Of a stretch of DNA of 62,542 nt, positions 1 to 11,256 are shown in pieces. The stretch covers positions 1 to 62,542 of the forward strand of contig NZ_CAKJTI010000021.1 of the NCBI RefSeq assembly GCF_917563915.1, written 5' to 3'. Each line of letters begins with the position of its first letter. Within the stretch, counting starts at the first letter, position 1. The notes beneath the pieces are model-generated. The model was given only the letters and a program-made list of their open reading frames with translations. It had not been told where the DNA came from and did not search any database. Position numbers and translations under genes: made by a program. The stretch is from Bacillus rhizoplanae (GTDB lineage: Bacteria; Bacillota; Bacilli; Bacillales; Bacillaceae_G).

Positions 1-39
1 CTTTTGTTAACATAAAATCAATGTATCACAAAACCTTTA

Positions 40-70
40 AAAGTTCCTTCAGAAGAACTGAAGGAACTTT
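40..70 (-). terminator. Intrinsic terminator of the CcdC-like gene
   Basis: An 11-bp stem (40-50 with 60-70) lies just past the stop of the minus-strand gene at 89-586. Read on the minus strand it is followed by a T-rich stretch. Confidence 0.7.
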
Positions 71-88
71 CCATTCACATAATCAATG

Positions 89-586
89 TTATCGGAAGTC
101 AATGTTGTCGTTAGTTCGGATTCGACTTTTGTATAGTTGACGAAATTTGATGAAAGAAATAATCCTCCAAGGTAAGATATATCCCAGCGCTACAGTCATA
201 AATAGTGCTACTTCTGTTTCTGGACCTAGCCACTTTAAATAATCACGAAGTAAAAATCGGACAATAAATACGATGAGAAAGGTAATGATAAAGCTCTTAT
301 TTCTTACAGCATAAATATGCTGATCGGATCGGAGTTCATAGTTAGTGGTCCCAATAAGTGGAATTGACAAAAGGAACCCAAAGATAGCTGCACAAATCCA
401 TTCCCAGGCAGCGGCATGTACATTTGGATTCAGGATTATGAAAAGACTAGGTAATAGTAGAAATAATATGGGTAAGAGAAGACGGATTCCGTTTCCTTTA
501 ATCGGACAATACATTGCCCTAGTTCTACGCCATAAGACCAACGCAGCAATTATGATCACAATAGAGTAAAACGAAGAAGAATTCAT
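89..586 (-). CDS. CcdC-like integral membrane protein (DUF1453)
   Basis: The 165-residue protein has about five hydrophobic segments (roughly residues 3-20, 35-52, 60-77, 95-112 and 125-145) with a short charged C-terminus. Length and layout resemble the CcdC family, whose B. subtilis member is linked by name to cytochrome c biogenesis, although a direct role there is doubtful. I chose the ATG at 586 because GAGGTGA lies just upstream; an ATG ten codons earlier has no such site. The gene is monocistronic, has its own terminator, and has no cytochrome c genes beside it. Family assignment is from memory of the sequence pattern; the function is unknown. Confidence 0.65.
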   Translation of the reverse strand: MNSSSFYSIVIIIAALVLWRRTRAMYCPIKGNGIRLLLPILFLLLPSLFIILNPNVHAAAWEWICAAIFGFLLSIPLIGTTNYELRSDQHIYAVRNKSFIITFLIVFIVRFLLRDYLKWLGPETEVALFMTVALGYILPWRIISFIKFRQLYKSRIRTNDNIDFR

Positions 587-765
587 AATCTCACCTCTAT
601 ACATAGGGTATTTCAATTATTTATATGGGAATTACAGATGGTTGAGTACTAGTATTCGTTTTAATTGGAAAAATATAAAACTACTTTATGAATATCATAT
701 ATAGGATTTCGGATTTAAACTAAAGTGATTCATGTTGAATATGAATTAGGAGAGGAAATAAAAGA

Positions 766-1254
766 ATGGAACCTAAAATAGTAAGCATTCCAGCAAAAAA
801 AATTGTTGGGATTAAGAGAGAAACAACCTTTGCAACAGATCCCGAAGTCACAAGAGAAATATGGAAAACATTTATGCCATTAAGAAGCTGTATTCCTCAT
901 AGAAGTAACTCTTGTTTCCTTTCTGTAAAGGTGTTGCATACGCCTTTAAATATGAATGATATAAACTATGCTTATAAAAAGTGGGCTGCTGTTGAAGTTG
1001 AAGATTTTGAAACAGAGACTTTTTCGGAATTGTCCACGCATACCTTAACAGGCGGCTTATATGCTGTTTTTATCCATCAAGGAACGGCATCTGATATGAG
1101 CACTTTCCAGTATATTTTTCAAGAATGGTTACCAAATTCCAATTATAGTTTAGACGTAAGGGAACATTTTGAAGTTATGGATGATCATTATCGTCCGGAC
1201 GATGTAAACGCAAAAGAAGAGGTATGGATACCAATTATAAGTACCGCGAAATAG
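766..1254 (+). CDS. GyrI-like / AraC-type effector-binding domain protein
   Basis: The 162-residue protein looks like a stand-alone GyrI-like (SOUL/BmrR-type) small-molecule-binding domain. It has no DNA-binding domain, starts with a short beta strand (PKIVSIPAKKIVGIKRETTF) and contains the typical GGLYAVFIHQG segment near residues 103-113. Members of this family bind hydrophobic or cationic compounds and either regulate transcription as fused domains or hydrolyse or sequester toxic compounds. The start follows AGGAGAGG with good spacing. It appears monocistronic. The ligand is unknown. Confidence 0.75.
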   Translation: MEPKIVSIPAKKIVGIKRETTFATDPEVTREIWKTFMPLRSCIPHRSNSCFLSVKVLHTPLNMNDINYAYKKWAAVEVEDFETETFSELSTHTLTGGLYAVFIHQGTASDMSTFQYIFQEWLPNSNYSLDVREHFEVMDDHYRPDDVNAKEEVWIPIISTAK

Positions 1255-1292
1255 ATGATTAAAATGAAAACATGTACGCAAATAGAACTGAT

Positions 1293-1394
1293 AAAGAGAT
1301 AGGTGAGGGATAACTGCCCGTAAAAGCCCGATTGGTTCAACTAACCATCAGTGGGGGATGAAAAAAACCCCCACTGATGGAAGTTTGACTTTAT
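1293..1394 (+). repeat. bcr1-like repeat, 5'-truncated
   Basis: This fragment carries the second half of the repeat (from the AGGTGAGGGATAACTGCCCG region) through the terminal hairpin (CCATCAGTGGGGG paired with CCCCCACTGATGG) and ends in TTTAT. The first half is missing. Confidence 0.8.
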
Positions 1395-1439
1395 TTCATG
1401 AATAGAAATCATTTTAAAATTTGCTTTTTTAATCTAAGT

Positions 1440-1471
1440 ACAAAAAGAACCTCAAAAAGGTTCTTTTTGTC
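1440..1471 (+). terminator. Intrinsic terminator
   Basis: The stem CAAAAAGAACC/GGTTCTTTTTG (1441-1451 with 1459-1469) is bidirectional in form. It is the first strong terminator after the GyrI-like gene, with the bcr1 fragment lying between them. The stretch 1472-1655 is AT-rich with nothing recognisable. Confidence 0.65.
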
Positions 1472-1655
1472 GGGCATAAAATAAAAAGGGGAGGGAGCTT
1501 ACAATCACACAATGTCGGTATTGGAGTTTGAAAATTCAGTCTATTATAGGAGCAACATTCCCAACATCTATATGATTATTATTTATAATAACAGTAAAAT
1601 TTAAAAAAATCAACAAAAAAACTGAATTTTTTTCTTTTTTCGACAATTTTATACA

Positions 1656-1764
1656 TGTATTCCGCATTAACGGTCAGTAAGACCCCAATCTCAAGATTGA
1701 GAGATAAGCTAAGAAGCTATGTGGGGGATGAAGAAAACCCTCACTGATGGAAGTTTCACTTTAT
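1656..1764 (+). repeat. bcr1-like repeat, internally deleted
   Basis: It begins as the repeat does (CCGCATTAACGGTCAGTAAG) and ends in ACTGATGGAAGTTTCACTTTAT, but the central AACTGCCC...ACCATCAGTG block is absent. The upstream flank is TGTAT and the downstream flank is TTTAT. Confidence 0.75.
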
Positions 1765-1937
1765 GTACTGAGCGATTGTTTGCTATTCAAGAACATAATA
1801 CAGAATAATTTGTTGCAGTATATGAAACAGACAAAGAGTTACTATTTGATATAAAAGCAAGAGATAGATAAGATGGAAATAAAGCAACACTAGTTACAAG
1901 CAAAGAAATAGGTCAGAAGTAAAAGAAGCTATGTTAG
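1764..1937 (+). pseudogene. Degraded coding remnant, family unknown
   Basis: One frame reads almost continuously as protein-like sequence, including FVAVYETDKELLFDIKARDR and [15 protein letters not shown]. It is broken by in-frame stops and, near 1917, an apparent one-base frameshift into VKEAM. There is no start codon, and the 5' side abuts a bcr1 copy. I do not recognise the family. It ends just upstream of menE. Confidence 0.4.
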
Positions 1938-1966
1938 TCTTCTATTCTGTGAAAGGAGAATATGAT

Positions 1967-3412
1967 ATGGAGAGAATGCCCAATTGGCTTATGCAAAGAG
2001 CTTTTTTAACACCGGAGCGCACTGCGATTGAAACGAAAGAAAGTACATATACGTTTGTACAACTTCATGAGAAAGTTCTTTCACTTTGTGAGCATCTTGC
2101 TTATTTACAACTGCAAAAAGGTACAAAAGTGGCTGTTCTGATGAAAAATAGTATGGAGATGGTCATAACGATTCATGCCCTTTCTTATATGGGGGCAGTA
2201 GCTGTCTTGCTGAATACACGTCTTTCAAGAGAAGAGCTACTTTGGCAAATGGAGGATGCAGAAGTTTCTTGTTTGCTTACGGATGAAGAGTTTGAGGCAG
2301 AGCAAGTGCCCGTATACTTGTTTACAGAAGTTGCCGCGTTGCCAAAACAAACAGCAACTGTGCAGAATGAGTTTGTTTTAGAAGATACAATGACAATTAT
2401 TTATACGTCAGGTACAACAGGAAGGCCAAAAGGCGTTATGCTTACGTACGGGAATCATTGGTGGAGTGCAGTTGGTTCTTCTTTGAATTTAGGACTTCGT
2501 GAGGATGATTGCTGGTTAGCGTGTTTGCCGTGTTTCCATGTAGGCGGGTTATCGCTTTTAATGAAGAATATTATGTACGGTATGAGGGTGTTACTTGTTC
2601 CGAAGTATGATCCGGATTTTATTCATGAAGCGCTGCAAACGAGAGGCGTAACGATGATTTCAGTCGTATCTAAAATGCTGACGGATTTATTAGAAAGGTT
2701 GCAAGAAGATACTTATCCAACGTCTCTTCGCTGCGTATTACTTGGCGGAGGACCAGCTCCAAGGCCGTTGTTAGAAACGTGCGTTGCAAAAGGAATTCCA
2801 GTGTATCAGACGTACGGTATGACAGAAACATCTTCGCAAATTTGCACATTAGCTGCTGATTATATGTTAACGAAAGTTGGTTCGGCCGGAAAACCATTGT
2901 TTCCATGTCAGCTTCACATTGAACAAGATGGAAGAGAAGCTGGGGTAGGAACTGCCGGGGAAATTGTTGTGAAGGGGCCAAATGTAACGGGTGGTTATTT
3001 TAAGCGTGAAGAGGCGACGAGAGAGAGTATTCAAGACGGATGGCTGCATACTGGAGATATTGGCTATTTAGATGAAGATGGCTTTCTTTATGTGTTAGAT
3101 CGCCGCAGTGATTTAATTATTTCAGGCGGAGAGAACATATATCCAGCGCAAATTGAGGAAGTCTTGCTTGCGCATCCGGCTGTTTCGGAAGCGGGAGTAG
3201 TTGGAGCAAATGATGAAAGATGGGGACAAGTTCCTGTCGCATTCGTCGTGAAATCAGAAGAGGTAACAGCGGAAGAACTACTCGCTTTTTGTGAAGATAA
3301 ACTAGCGCGGTATAAAGTGCCAAAAGCGATTTATTTTCTTTCTGAGTTGCCGCGCAATGCTTCAAAAAAATTATTGCGCCGTGAACTGCGGCAGCTGGCG
3401 GAGGAAATGTAA
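1967..3412 (+). CDS. menE: o-Succinylbenzoate--CoA ligase MenE
   Basis: MenE adenylates o-succinylbenzoate and loads it onto CoA in menaquinone biosynthesis. The 481-residue protein is an ANL-superfamily adenylating enzyme: P-loop-like [14 protein letters not shown] near residue 150, [11 protein letters not shown] near 285, the hinge region around HTGDIG near 360, and the C-terminal catalytic lysine in [13 protein letters not shown]. Length and sequence match B. cereus-group MenE. I chose the ATG at 1967 because AAAGGAG lies 8 bases upstream; the longer frame from 1931 runs through degraded sequence. menC follows immediately after the stop codon, so the two are co-transcribed. The usual menB neighbour is not present directly upstream. 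Confidence 0.95.
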   Translation: MERMPNWLMQRAFLTPERTAIETKESTYTFVQLHEKVLSLCEHLAYLQLQKGTKVAVLMKNSMEMVITIHALSYMGAVAVLLNTRLSREELLWQMEDAEVSCLLTDEEFEAEQVPVYLFTEVAALPKQTATVQNEFVLEDTMTIIYTSGTTGRPKGVMLTYGNHWWSAVGSSLNLGLREDDCWLACLPCFHVGGLSLLMKNIMYGMRVLLVPKYDPDFIHEALQTRGVTMISVVSKMLTDLLERLQEDTYPTSLRCVLLGGGPAPRPLLETCVAKGIPVYQTYGMTETSSQICTLAADYMLTKVGSAGKPLFPCQLHIEQDGREAGVGTAGEIVVKGPNVTGGYFKREEATRESIQDGWLHTGDIGYLDEDGFLYVLDRRSDLIISGGENIYPAQIEEVLLAHPAVSEAGVVGANDERWGQVPVAFVVKSEEVTAEELLAFCEDKLARYKVPKAIYFLSELPRNASKKLLRRELRQLAEEM

Positions 3413-4519
3413 ATGCGTATTACAAAGGCAATACTTTACGTAACAGAAATGCCACTCGTTATTCCATTTGCTGCAAGTTACGGGACGTATGAAAAACGTG
3501 AAAGTATTGTAATTGAATTAATAGATGAAGAAGGACGAAGCGGATGGGGAGAAGTGGTTGCTTTTTCTGAGCCGTGGTATACAGAAGAAACAGTTGTAAC
3601 AGCATTTCATATGCTGCAAGATTTTTTGTTGCCAGTGTTATTTGAACAGAAGCTTTCGCACCCTGTCGATGTCGCATCTCTTTTTCAACATATAAAACGT
3701 AATAATATGGCGAAAGCAGGCATAGAAGGCGCATTATGGGATTTATATGCAAAGCGTGAGAATCAATCGCTTGCTACGTTACTTGGCGGTGTAAAACGAG
3801 AGATTGAAGTTGGTGTTGTCATTGGCCTTGATACAGTTTCAAATATGTTAAAACGTATTGAAATGTATGCGGAAGAAGGATATAAACGTTTTAAAGTGAA
3901 AATCAAACCAGATAATGATTATGCGTTGCTTCATGAAATACGAAGAGCGTTTCCTACTATTCCATTAATGGTAGATGCGAATTCTGCGTATGCGTTAGAT
4001 GATATGAAGCAGTTACAGCGATTGGATGAGTTTGATTTAATGATGATCGAACAGCCGTTAGCAGATAACGACTTTCTTGACCATGCCCGTTTGCAAAAGC
4101 AAATGGAAACACCAATTTGTTTAGATGAAAGCATTCATTGCTTAGAAGATGCAAGGGTAGCAATTACACTTGGTAGTTGCCGCGTTATTAATATAAAACC
4201 TGGACGAGTTGGCGGATTAACAGAGTCGATTCGGATTCACGATTATTGTCAGCAGCATGGTATTCCAGTTTGGTGCGGAGGTATGGTAGAAATGGGGATT
4301 TCCCGTGCACAAAATATTGCACTCGCATCGCTGTCTAACTTTACAATTCCTGGTGATATTTCAGCTTCGAACAGGCATTGGAAGCAAGATATTATCTCAC
4401 CGGAAGTAACGCTGCAAAACGGAAAAATTGTTATTCCGCAGCAAGCAGGGTTTGGTTATGGCATAAACCGGGCAAGACTAGAAGAGATAACGAAACAATG
4501 CATTGTATGTGAGAGGTGA
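3413..4519 (+). CDS. menC: o-Succinylbenzoate synthase MenC
   Basis: This enolase-superfamily enzyme dehydrates SHCHC to o-succinylbenzoate, the MenE substrate. The 368 residues show the expected catalytic set: KxK at K163/K165, metal ligands D188, E213 (in MIEQP) and D238 (in CLDES), and K262 in NIKPGRVGG. The start codon abuts the menE stop. This subfamily (OSBS/N-acylamino-acid racemase) can be promiscuous, but linkage to menE makes OSBS the main role. The stop lies only a few bases before the next gene, indicating a three-gene operon. Confidence 0.95.
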   Translation: MRITKAILYVTEMPLVIPFAASYGTYEKRESIVIELIDEEGRSGWGEVVAFSEPWYTEETVVTAFHMLQDFLLPVLFEQKLSHPVDVASLFQHIKRNNMAKAGIEGALWDLYAKRENQSLATLLGGVKREIEVGVVIGLDTVSNMLKRIEMYAEEGYKRFKVKIKPDNDYALLHEIRRAFPTIPLMVDANSAYALDDMKQLQRLDEFDLMMIEQPLADNDFLDHARLQKQMETPICLDESIHCLEDARVAITLGSCRVINIKPGRVGGLTESIRIHDYCQQHGIPVWCGGMVEMGISRAQNIALASLSNFTIPGDISASNRHWKQDIISPEVTLQNGKIVIPQQAGFGYGINRARLEEITKQCIVCER

Positions 4520-4523
4520 ACAT

Positions 4524-4826
4524 ATGCAAAAGTATGAAAAGGAGCTGCGTCATATACAAACGCGTTTATTAGACACACCGTTTGTGAAAGTGGCGTACAT
4601 CTTCGGATCTCATGCAAGAAAAGAAGCAACATCTTCTTCAGATTATGATATAGCAATTGAGACAACACATATTTCAGTAGGTGAGTTTCAATGGCTTTGG
4701 TTTCAATTGATGGAAGAGCTGGACGGGACAGGTAAAGTGGATGCGGTTCATTTGAATACATTGTCTAATAGCGAACTGAAGTGTCATATTTTACGAGAAG
4801 GAAAGTTGTTTGCGCAGCGTATATAA
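4524..4826 (+). CDS. MNT-type nucleotidyltransferase domain protein
   Basis: This 100-residue minimal nucleotidyltransferase of the DNA polymerase beta superfamily has the signature GSHARKEATSSSDYDIAIE, with GS at 28-29 and metal-binding D40 and D42. MNT proteins often pair with a HEPN protein as toxin/antitoxin modules (antitoxin by AMPylation), but no HEPN gene is next to it. The start at 4524 is set by GAGAGGTGA, which includes the menC stop codon, so it is translationally linked to menC. A link to menaquinone synthesis is not evident. Confidence 0.85.
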   Translation: MQKYEKELRHIQTRLLDTPFVKVAYIFGSHARKEATSSSDYDIAIETTHISVGEFQWLWFQLMEELDGTGKVDAVHLNTLSNSELKCHILREGKLFAQRI

Positions 4827-4841
4827 AGCATTAGACTAAGC

Positions 4842-4934
4842 ATAAAGTGAAACTTCCATCAGTGGGGGGCTTCATCCCTCACTGATGGTTAGTTGAACCA
4901 ATCGGGCTTTTACTGCCCGTTAATGCGGGATAAA
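4842..4934 (-). repeat. bcr1-like repeat, internally deleted, reverse
   Basis: Flanked by ATAAA on both sides (TTTAT in reverse). It keeps the terminal hairpin, the GGTTAGTTGAACCAATCGGG block and the start block, but the central GGTGGGGG stem is lost. Confidence 0.8.
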
Positions 4935-4947
4935 GATTTTGAAAGAG

Positions 4948-4986
4948 AAAAAGGCTCTCCTTCGTACGTAAAGGATGAGCCTTTTG
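4948..4986 (+). terminator. Terminator of the menE-menC-MNT operon
   Basis: The hairpin AAAAGGCTC/GAGCCTTTT with an inner TCCTT/AAGGA extension is followed by a T-containing tail, about 120 bases after the last stop and beyond a bcr1 copy. Confidence 0.7.
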
Positions 4987-4996
4987 ATTTACTTTT

Positions 4997-5080
4997 GTCG
5001 CTTTTAAATAAAGTCACGGTGTTTATAAAAAAGACGCGATGTTTTGAATAAAGTCGCGACGTTTATAAAAAAGTTGATTT
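4997..5080. repeat. 20-bp tandem repeat array
   Basis: Units begin at 5013, 5033, 5053 and (weaker) 5073, exactly 20 bases apart: GTCACGGTGTTTATAAAAAA, GACGCGATGTTTTGAATAAA, GTCGCGACGTTTATAAAAAA. A partial unit is at 4997. Each unit has a CG-rich half and an A-tract half. Similar arrays occur at 21775, 37365 and 55740. Confidence 0.6.
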
Positions 5081-5279
5081 TAACCATATTCATTGTGGGT
5101 TAAAAGGCATATGAGCTACTTTCGAGTGGATGAACCGAGGCATCAGTTTACTACTGTATGGTAAGGTTTAGCTATTTTTTGAACTCTTCCTAATTTAATT
5201 ATAGCATTTAAAAAATGGTTAATATAGACTTTTTATTCTCATTTACTACTGCTAAAATCAATAGAACATTAATGGTTAG

Positions 5280-7907
<2,628 letters not shown>

Positions 7908-7937
7908 TTTTTGAATACCTCCAGATTTAATTAGTAG

Positions 7938-7975
7938 CACCGCTCCAGTGGATACCAGAGCGGTGTCTCACAATC
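7938..7975 (+). terminator. Weak hairpin after rph
   Basis: An 8-bp stem CACCGCTC/GAGCGGTG is followed only by TCTCACAATCTTT, so it may be a poor terminator. Confidence 0.4.
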
Positions 7976-8071
7976 TTTCCATTGGGACAAAAAGTTGAAG
8001 CCAACTTTATCGGTGGTGCATACTTGAAAATGATAGTTACCGATCCAACTCCACTCAATACATCAATATGG

Positions 8072-8106
8072 CCGACTTTCCAAATGTGGAGATCGGCTTT
8101 TTAATA
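8072..8106 (+). terminator. Intrinsic terminator upstream of the IS231 remnant
   Basis: The stem CCGA-TTTCC/GGAGA-TCGG is followed by CTTTTTAA. It is probably the effective terminator for rph read-through. Confidence 0.5.
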
Positions 8107-8153
8107 TTATAATTTCCTTAACGTTGTAAATCCGCATTTTCTTGACGCTACCC

Positions 8154-8387
8154 CATGCCCATCAAGCTAAGGTTGGTTACTTTTTCGTTTTACAAAACCT
8201 GTCTCTTGTGCAAGTTGTTGAAGAATATGTGGAGATAGATATCGCTGTAATTCTTCAGCGAACAAATAAAACTCATCTTGAATCGATAGATTCATACAAA
8301 AACGCCATCCTTTCTGTATATTTCTACAAAAAGAATAACGCTTTCTATGAATTATGGATATAAATTCCTCTTAGGTTGATAGTAATG
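8154..8387 (-). mobile_element. Internally deleted IS231-like element (about 234 bp)
   Basis: The ends carry imperfect 18-bp inverted repeats: CATGCCCATCAAGCTAAG at 8154-8171 and CTTAGGTTGATAGTAATG at 8370-8387. The first resembles IS231 termini as I recall them. Inside, on the minus strand, is only the N-terminus of an IS231-type transposase, so the element is a non-autonomous relic. Flanks are GACGCTACCC and TATGGTGACCCCC. Confidence 0.7.
8167..8295 (-). pseudogene. IS231-family transposase, N-terminal fragment
   Basis: Translation of 42 codons gives [16 protein letters not shown] through [13 protein letters not shown] and a stop. This matches the start of IS231 (IS4 family) transposases, which are normally about 450-480 residues. 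The reading frame runs straight into the terminal inverted repeat, so everything after residue 42, including the DDE catalytic domain, has been deleted. It cannot be active. Confidence 0.75.
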
Positions 8388-8504
8388 TATGGTGACCCCC
8401 TATAGTCTATATTCCATTTGTTTAAGTGTTCATGCATTCTTGGTCAACAACCTGAGAACCAAATAAATGAGCTCTATTTTCAAGTTCACAAGACTTATTC
8501 CTTC

Positions 8505-9410
8505 TTAATTAGCTCTTTTTAGAGGTAATTTCGCATTTTGCTTCCGAGTTCCAAACCCTAATGCGATGGCAGCGCCAATACAGCTAGAAAAGCAACCAGC
8601 AAACAAATACAATGATGGATCTGACTCACCGATTAAAACGGAAGCTATTCCTCCAATTACCGGGAAAAGTGCAACCATATAGCCACTTTGAGCTCCTCCA
8701 ATTTTTTCTACAAGCTTCAAATAGAATAACCATGCTACAAATGAAGCAACCAGAGTTAAATATAGCAACACAGATAAGTATGAAAACGATGTTGGAAATA
8801 TAAATTCTTGTCCTTGAAATAATACAATTACTCCCATCAATATACTGCCCACTGTAAATCCAATGGCATTTGCGTAGATAGGATTCACCTTGTGACTTGC
8901 ATTTCGTGCTGAGCTGGCATCACCTACTGCTGTAAGAAGCGTACCTAAGATCGCAACCATAATTCCTTTTATGTCATTGGACCCTTGAAAGCTGTTCAAA
9001 TTTGGATAGATGAGAATACATACGCCTAATACGCCCAAAATTCCCCCAAACAAAACGCGTGAATGTAACTTTTCTTTTAAAAAAATCCGGAGAGTAATCG
9101 GGGTCAAAATCACCTTTAATGAAAAAACCAATGTTACGATTGCTGCAGAACTCAAAATTGTGGCGTAATAAAGGCATAAGTAGCTTAATGCAAAGTTACA
9201 TACACCAAAAACTATTACAAATGGGATATCTTTTCTTGTTGGCCTCCCTCTTGGTTGAAGGAACCAAACAAGAATCAAAAATAAAAAGGCTGTCATAACT
9301 AAACGATAAGTTAAGGATAATTCCAAGCTGACAGGAGTTCCTTGAATTTTTACTGCTATAAAGTTGAGTCCCCATACAATCAAACAAAATATGTACATAA
9401 ATATTGTCAT
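8505..9410 (-). CDS. EamA/DMT-family transporter
   Basis: The 301-residue integral membrane protein has about ten transmembrane helices in two EamA repeats (roughly 1-135 and 145-285) and a short basic C-terminus. DMT transporters of this type usually export amino acids, metabolites or drugs. It is divergent from a MocR/GabR-type regulator at 9518, sharing a roughly 107-bp intergenic region with inverted repeats. This is the common arrangement of a MocR regulator controlling the adjacent exporter. The substrate cannot be told from sequence; an amino-acid- or B6-related compound is an inference from the regulator. Confidence 0.85.
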   Translation of the reverse strand: MTIFMYIFCLIVWGLNFIAVKIQGTPVSLELSLTYRLVMTAFLFLILVWFLQPRGRPTRKDIPFVIVFGVCNFALSYLCLYYATILSSAAIVTLVFSLKVILTPITLRIFLKEKLHSRVLFGGILGVLGVCILIYPNLNSFQGSNDIKGIMVAILGTLLTAVGDASSARNASHKVNPIYANAIGFTVGSILMGVIVLFQGQEFIFPTSFSYLSVLLYLTLVASFVAWLFYLKLVEKIGGAQSGYMVALFPVIGGIASVLIGESDPSLYLFAGCFSSCIGAAIALGFGTRKQNAKLPLKRAN

Positions 9411-9458
9411 AAGTTATCTCCCTGATCAAAATTTTTTCTAAATTCATTATTCATTTAT

Positions 9459-9504
9459 ACTGTCATTTCTAAAAGGTACAGTTTACAATAAACACAAATG
9501 ACAG
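9459..9504. promoter_or_regulatory. Candidate operator between the exporter and the MocR gene
   Basis: The perfect inverted repeat CTGTCATTT (9460-9468) / AAATGACAG (9496-9504) encloses a second pair ACTGT (9459-9463) / ACAGT (9478-9482). Its position in the divergent promoter region fits a MocR/GabR operator. Confidence 0.45.
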
Positions 9505-9517
9505 ATGAGGTATTTCA

Positions 9518-10912
9518 ATGATGGATGAACTAATATTTAATATCAATCGAGAAAGTAACACTCCTATGTACCAACAAGTTTATCAATACATACGTACTCA
9601 GATTTTATCTGGTAAATTAGAAAGGAATACAAAGTTGCCATCGATTAGACAACTTGCTCTCCAATTAGAGGTCAGCAGAAACACAACTCAGGTAGCCTAT
9701 GAACAATTGCAATCGGAAGGATATATTCGAAGTGAGAACAAAAAGGGATTTTTTGTAGAGGCAACTATATCGGATGAGACGCTTAATTATGAACCCATTA
9801 GAGAACAGCATCATGAAAAAAATCAAACTGACATAAAAATTATTGACTTTAAGATTGGGACAGTGGATCAAGAGAACTTCCCTTTGAAAAAATGGAGAAT
9901 GCTTACAAACAAAATCGTTAAAGACTCTAGCATGTTTTCATACGGAGAAAAACAAGGCGATATTAAATTAAGAAAGGTACTAGCAGATTACTTGTTTCAA
10001 TCAAGAGGGGTTAATACTTCTGCTGAACAGATTATTATTGGCAGTAGCACACAACACTTGTTATTACTTTTGTCGCTGTTGCTAAAGCAAGACTATCATT
10101 ATCTGGCAGTAGAAGACCCTGGATATAATGTGGCAAGGGAACTATTTGCTCTTCAGTCATTTATCATTGATCCGATCCCGGTAAAAGAACAAGGCATCCA
10201 AGTCGATCGCCTTTTAAAGTCGCCTTCTAGACTTTTATATGTCACTCCTACTCACCACTTTCCATATGGAGTAACTATCCCCGTCAATGAAAGATTAAAG
10301 TTAATTCAATGGGCAAAAAGGGTGGAAGGATATATTATTGAGGATGATTACGATAGTGAATTTCGATACATCCATCAACCTATACCGTCTCTTCAAAGTT
10401 TAGATTCTAATGATAGGGTGGTTTATTTAGGAACTTTTTCAAAAGCACTGCTACCTTCTATCCGTGTCAGTTATATGGTTTTGCCTAGGAGGCTAGTAAG
10501 TGAATATAAAAAGATACTCCCTTTGCTTGAGCAAACATCCTCATCTATTCATCAGAGAACACTGGCGACCTTTATGAATGAAGGATATTGGTACTCACAC
10601 TTAAGGAAGATGAAAGCTTTGTATAAACGTAAAATGAATCTATTGAATAGGGAATTACTAAAACACTTTAAGAATTATGTTGAAATAAAAGGTGGTAGCT
10701 CCGGAATTTTCGTTATTATTGAAGTTAAAAAAAAAATGAGTGAAGAAATGCTAATTGAAAGGGCATATGAACACGGAATTGCAGTTTATCCTTGCTCAAA
10801 ATATTTCTCGAAATATATACCACAATATCCGCATATTCAACTTGGATTGGGTAATTTATGTGAAGAAAAGATAATAAAAGGAGTATCTCAACTAGCAAAA
10901 ATTTGGTTGTAA
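9518..10912 (+). CDS. MocR/GabR-type PLP-dependent transcriptional regulator
   Basis: The 464-residue protein has an N-terminal GntR winged helix-turn-helix (about residues 10-75; LQSEGYIRSENKKGFFV is the typical end of the wing). A fold-type I aminotransferase-like domain follows (about 115-460). The PLP-anchoring region is visible: EDDYDSEFRY, and the Schiff-base lysine in YLGTFSKALLPSIR. Such proteins sense an amine or PLP by forming an aldimine. The divergent exporter is the obvious target. The start is one of two adjacent ATGs after GATGAGG; I use the first. Confidence 0.9.
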   Translation: MMDELIFNINRESNTPMYQQVYQYIRTQILSGKLERNTKLPSIRQLALQLEVSRNTTQVAYEQLQSEGYIRSENKKGFFVEATISDETLNYEPIREQHHEKNQTDIKIIDFKIGTVDQENFPLKKWRMLTNKIVKDSSMFSYGEKQGDIKLRKVLADYLFQSRGVNTSAEQIIIGSSTQHLLLLLSLLLKQDYHYLAVEDPGYNVARELFALQSFIIDPIPVKEQGIQVDRLLKSPSRLLYVTPTHHFPYGVTIPVNERLKLIQWAKRVEGYIIEDDYDSEFRYIHQPIPSLQSLDSNDRVVYLGTFSKALLPSIRVSYMVLPRRLVSEYKKILPLLEQTSSSIHQRTLATFMNEGYWYSHLRKMKALYKRKMNLLNRELLKHFKNYVEIKGGSSGIFVIIEVKKKMSEEMLIERAYEHGIAVYPCSKYFSKYIPQYPHIQLGLGNLCEEKIIKGVSQLAKIWL

Positions 10913-10954
10913 TCTTGATTTTTTCCCTAAAAAAGTTTTTTCGTTTTTCCTATT

Positions 10955-11099
10955 AGGGGTAGCACCACCTCGCTATCAAGCTAAGATTTTAAAGTACCCC
11001 CTAAACGAAAATTTTGTGTTTTTTATAGCACCGAAGTTCATTTTTATCGTTTTGGGGCAACCTGTTCTGTTAGGTTGATAGGCATGTGACGCTACCCCT
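10955..11099. mobile_element. 145-bp MITE-like inverted-repeat element
   Basis: The ends form a roughly 29-bp imperfect inverted repeat: AGGGGTAGCACCACCTCGCT... at 10955-10983 and its complement ending in ACGCTACCCCT at 11071-11099. The inner part (CTATCAAGCTAAG / TTAGGTTGATAG) matches the ends of the IS231 remnant at 8154-8387. The centre is AT-rich with no ORF. It is probably a non-autonomous relative of that element. Confidence 0.55.
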
Positions 11100-11256
11100 G
11101 TTTTGAAAAAAGTTTAATCGTTTATAAAAATGATGAGCCGAAATTTTTTTGTGATTTCAGTTTTTTATTGAACAGACAGAGTGGTTTAGGAGGATAAAGT
11201 TTTTATTGTATAGAACTTCAATATTTAAAAAGGTGGCAAAGGGGAATTACACTTAT

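Noticed and set aside
8142-8363. Plus-strand ORF of 73 codons
   Set aside because: It is antisense to the IS231 transposase fragment and crosses the terminal inverted repeat; no ribosome-binding site.
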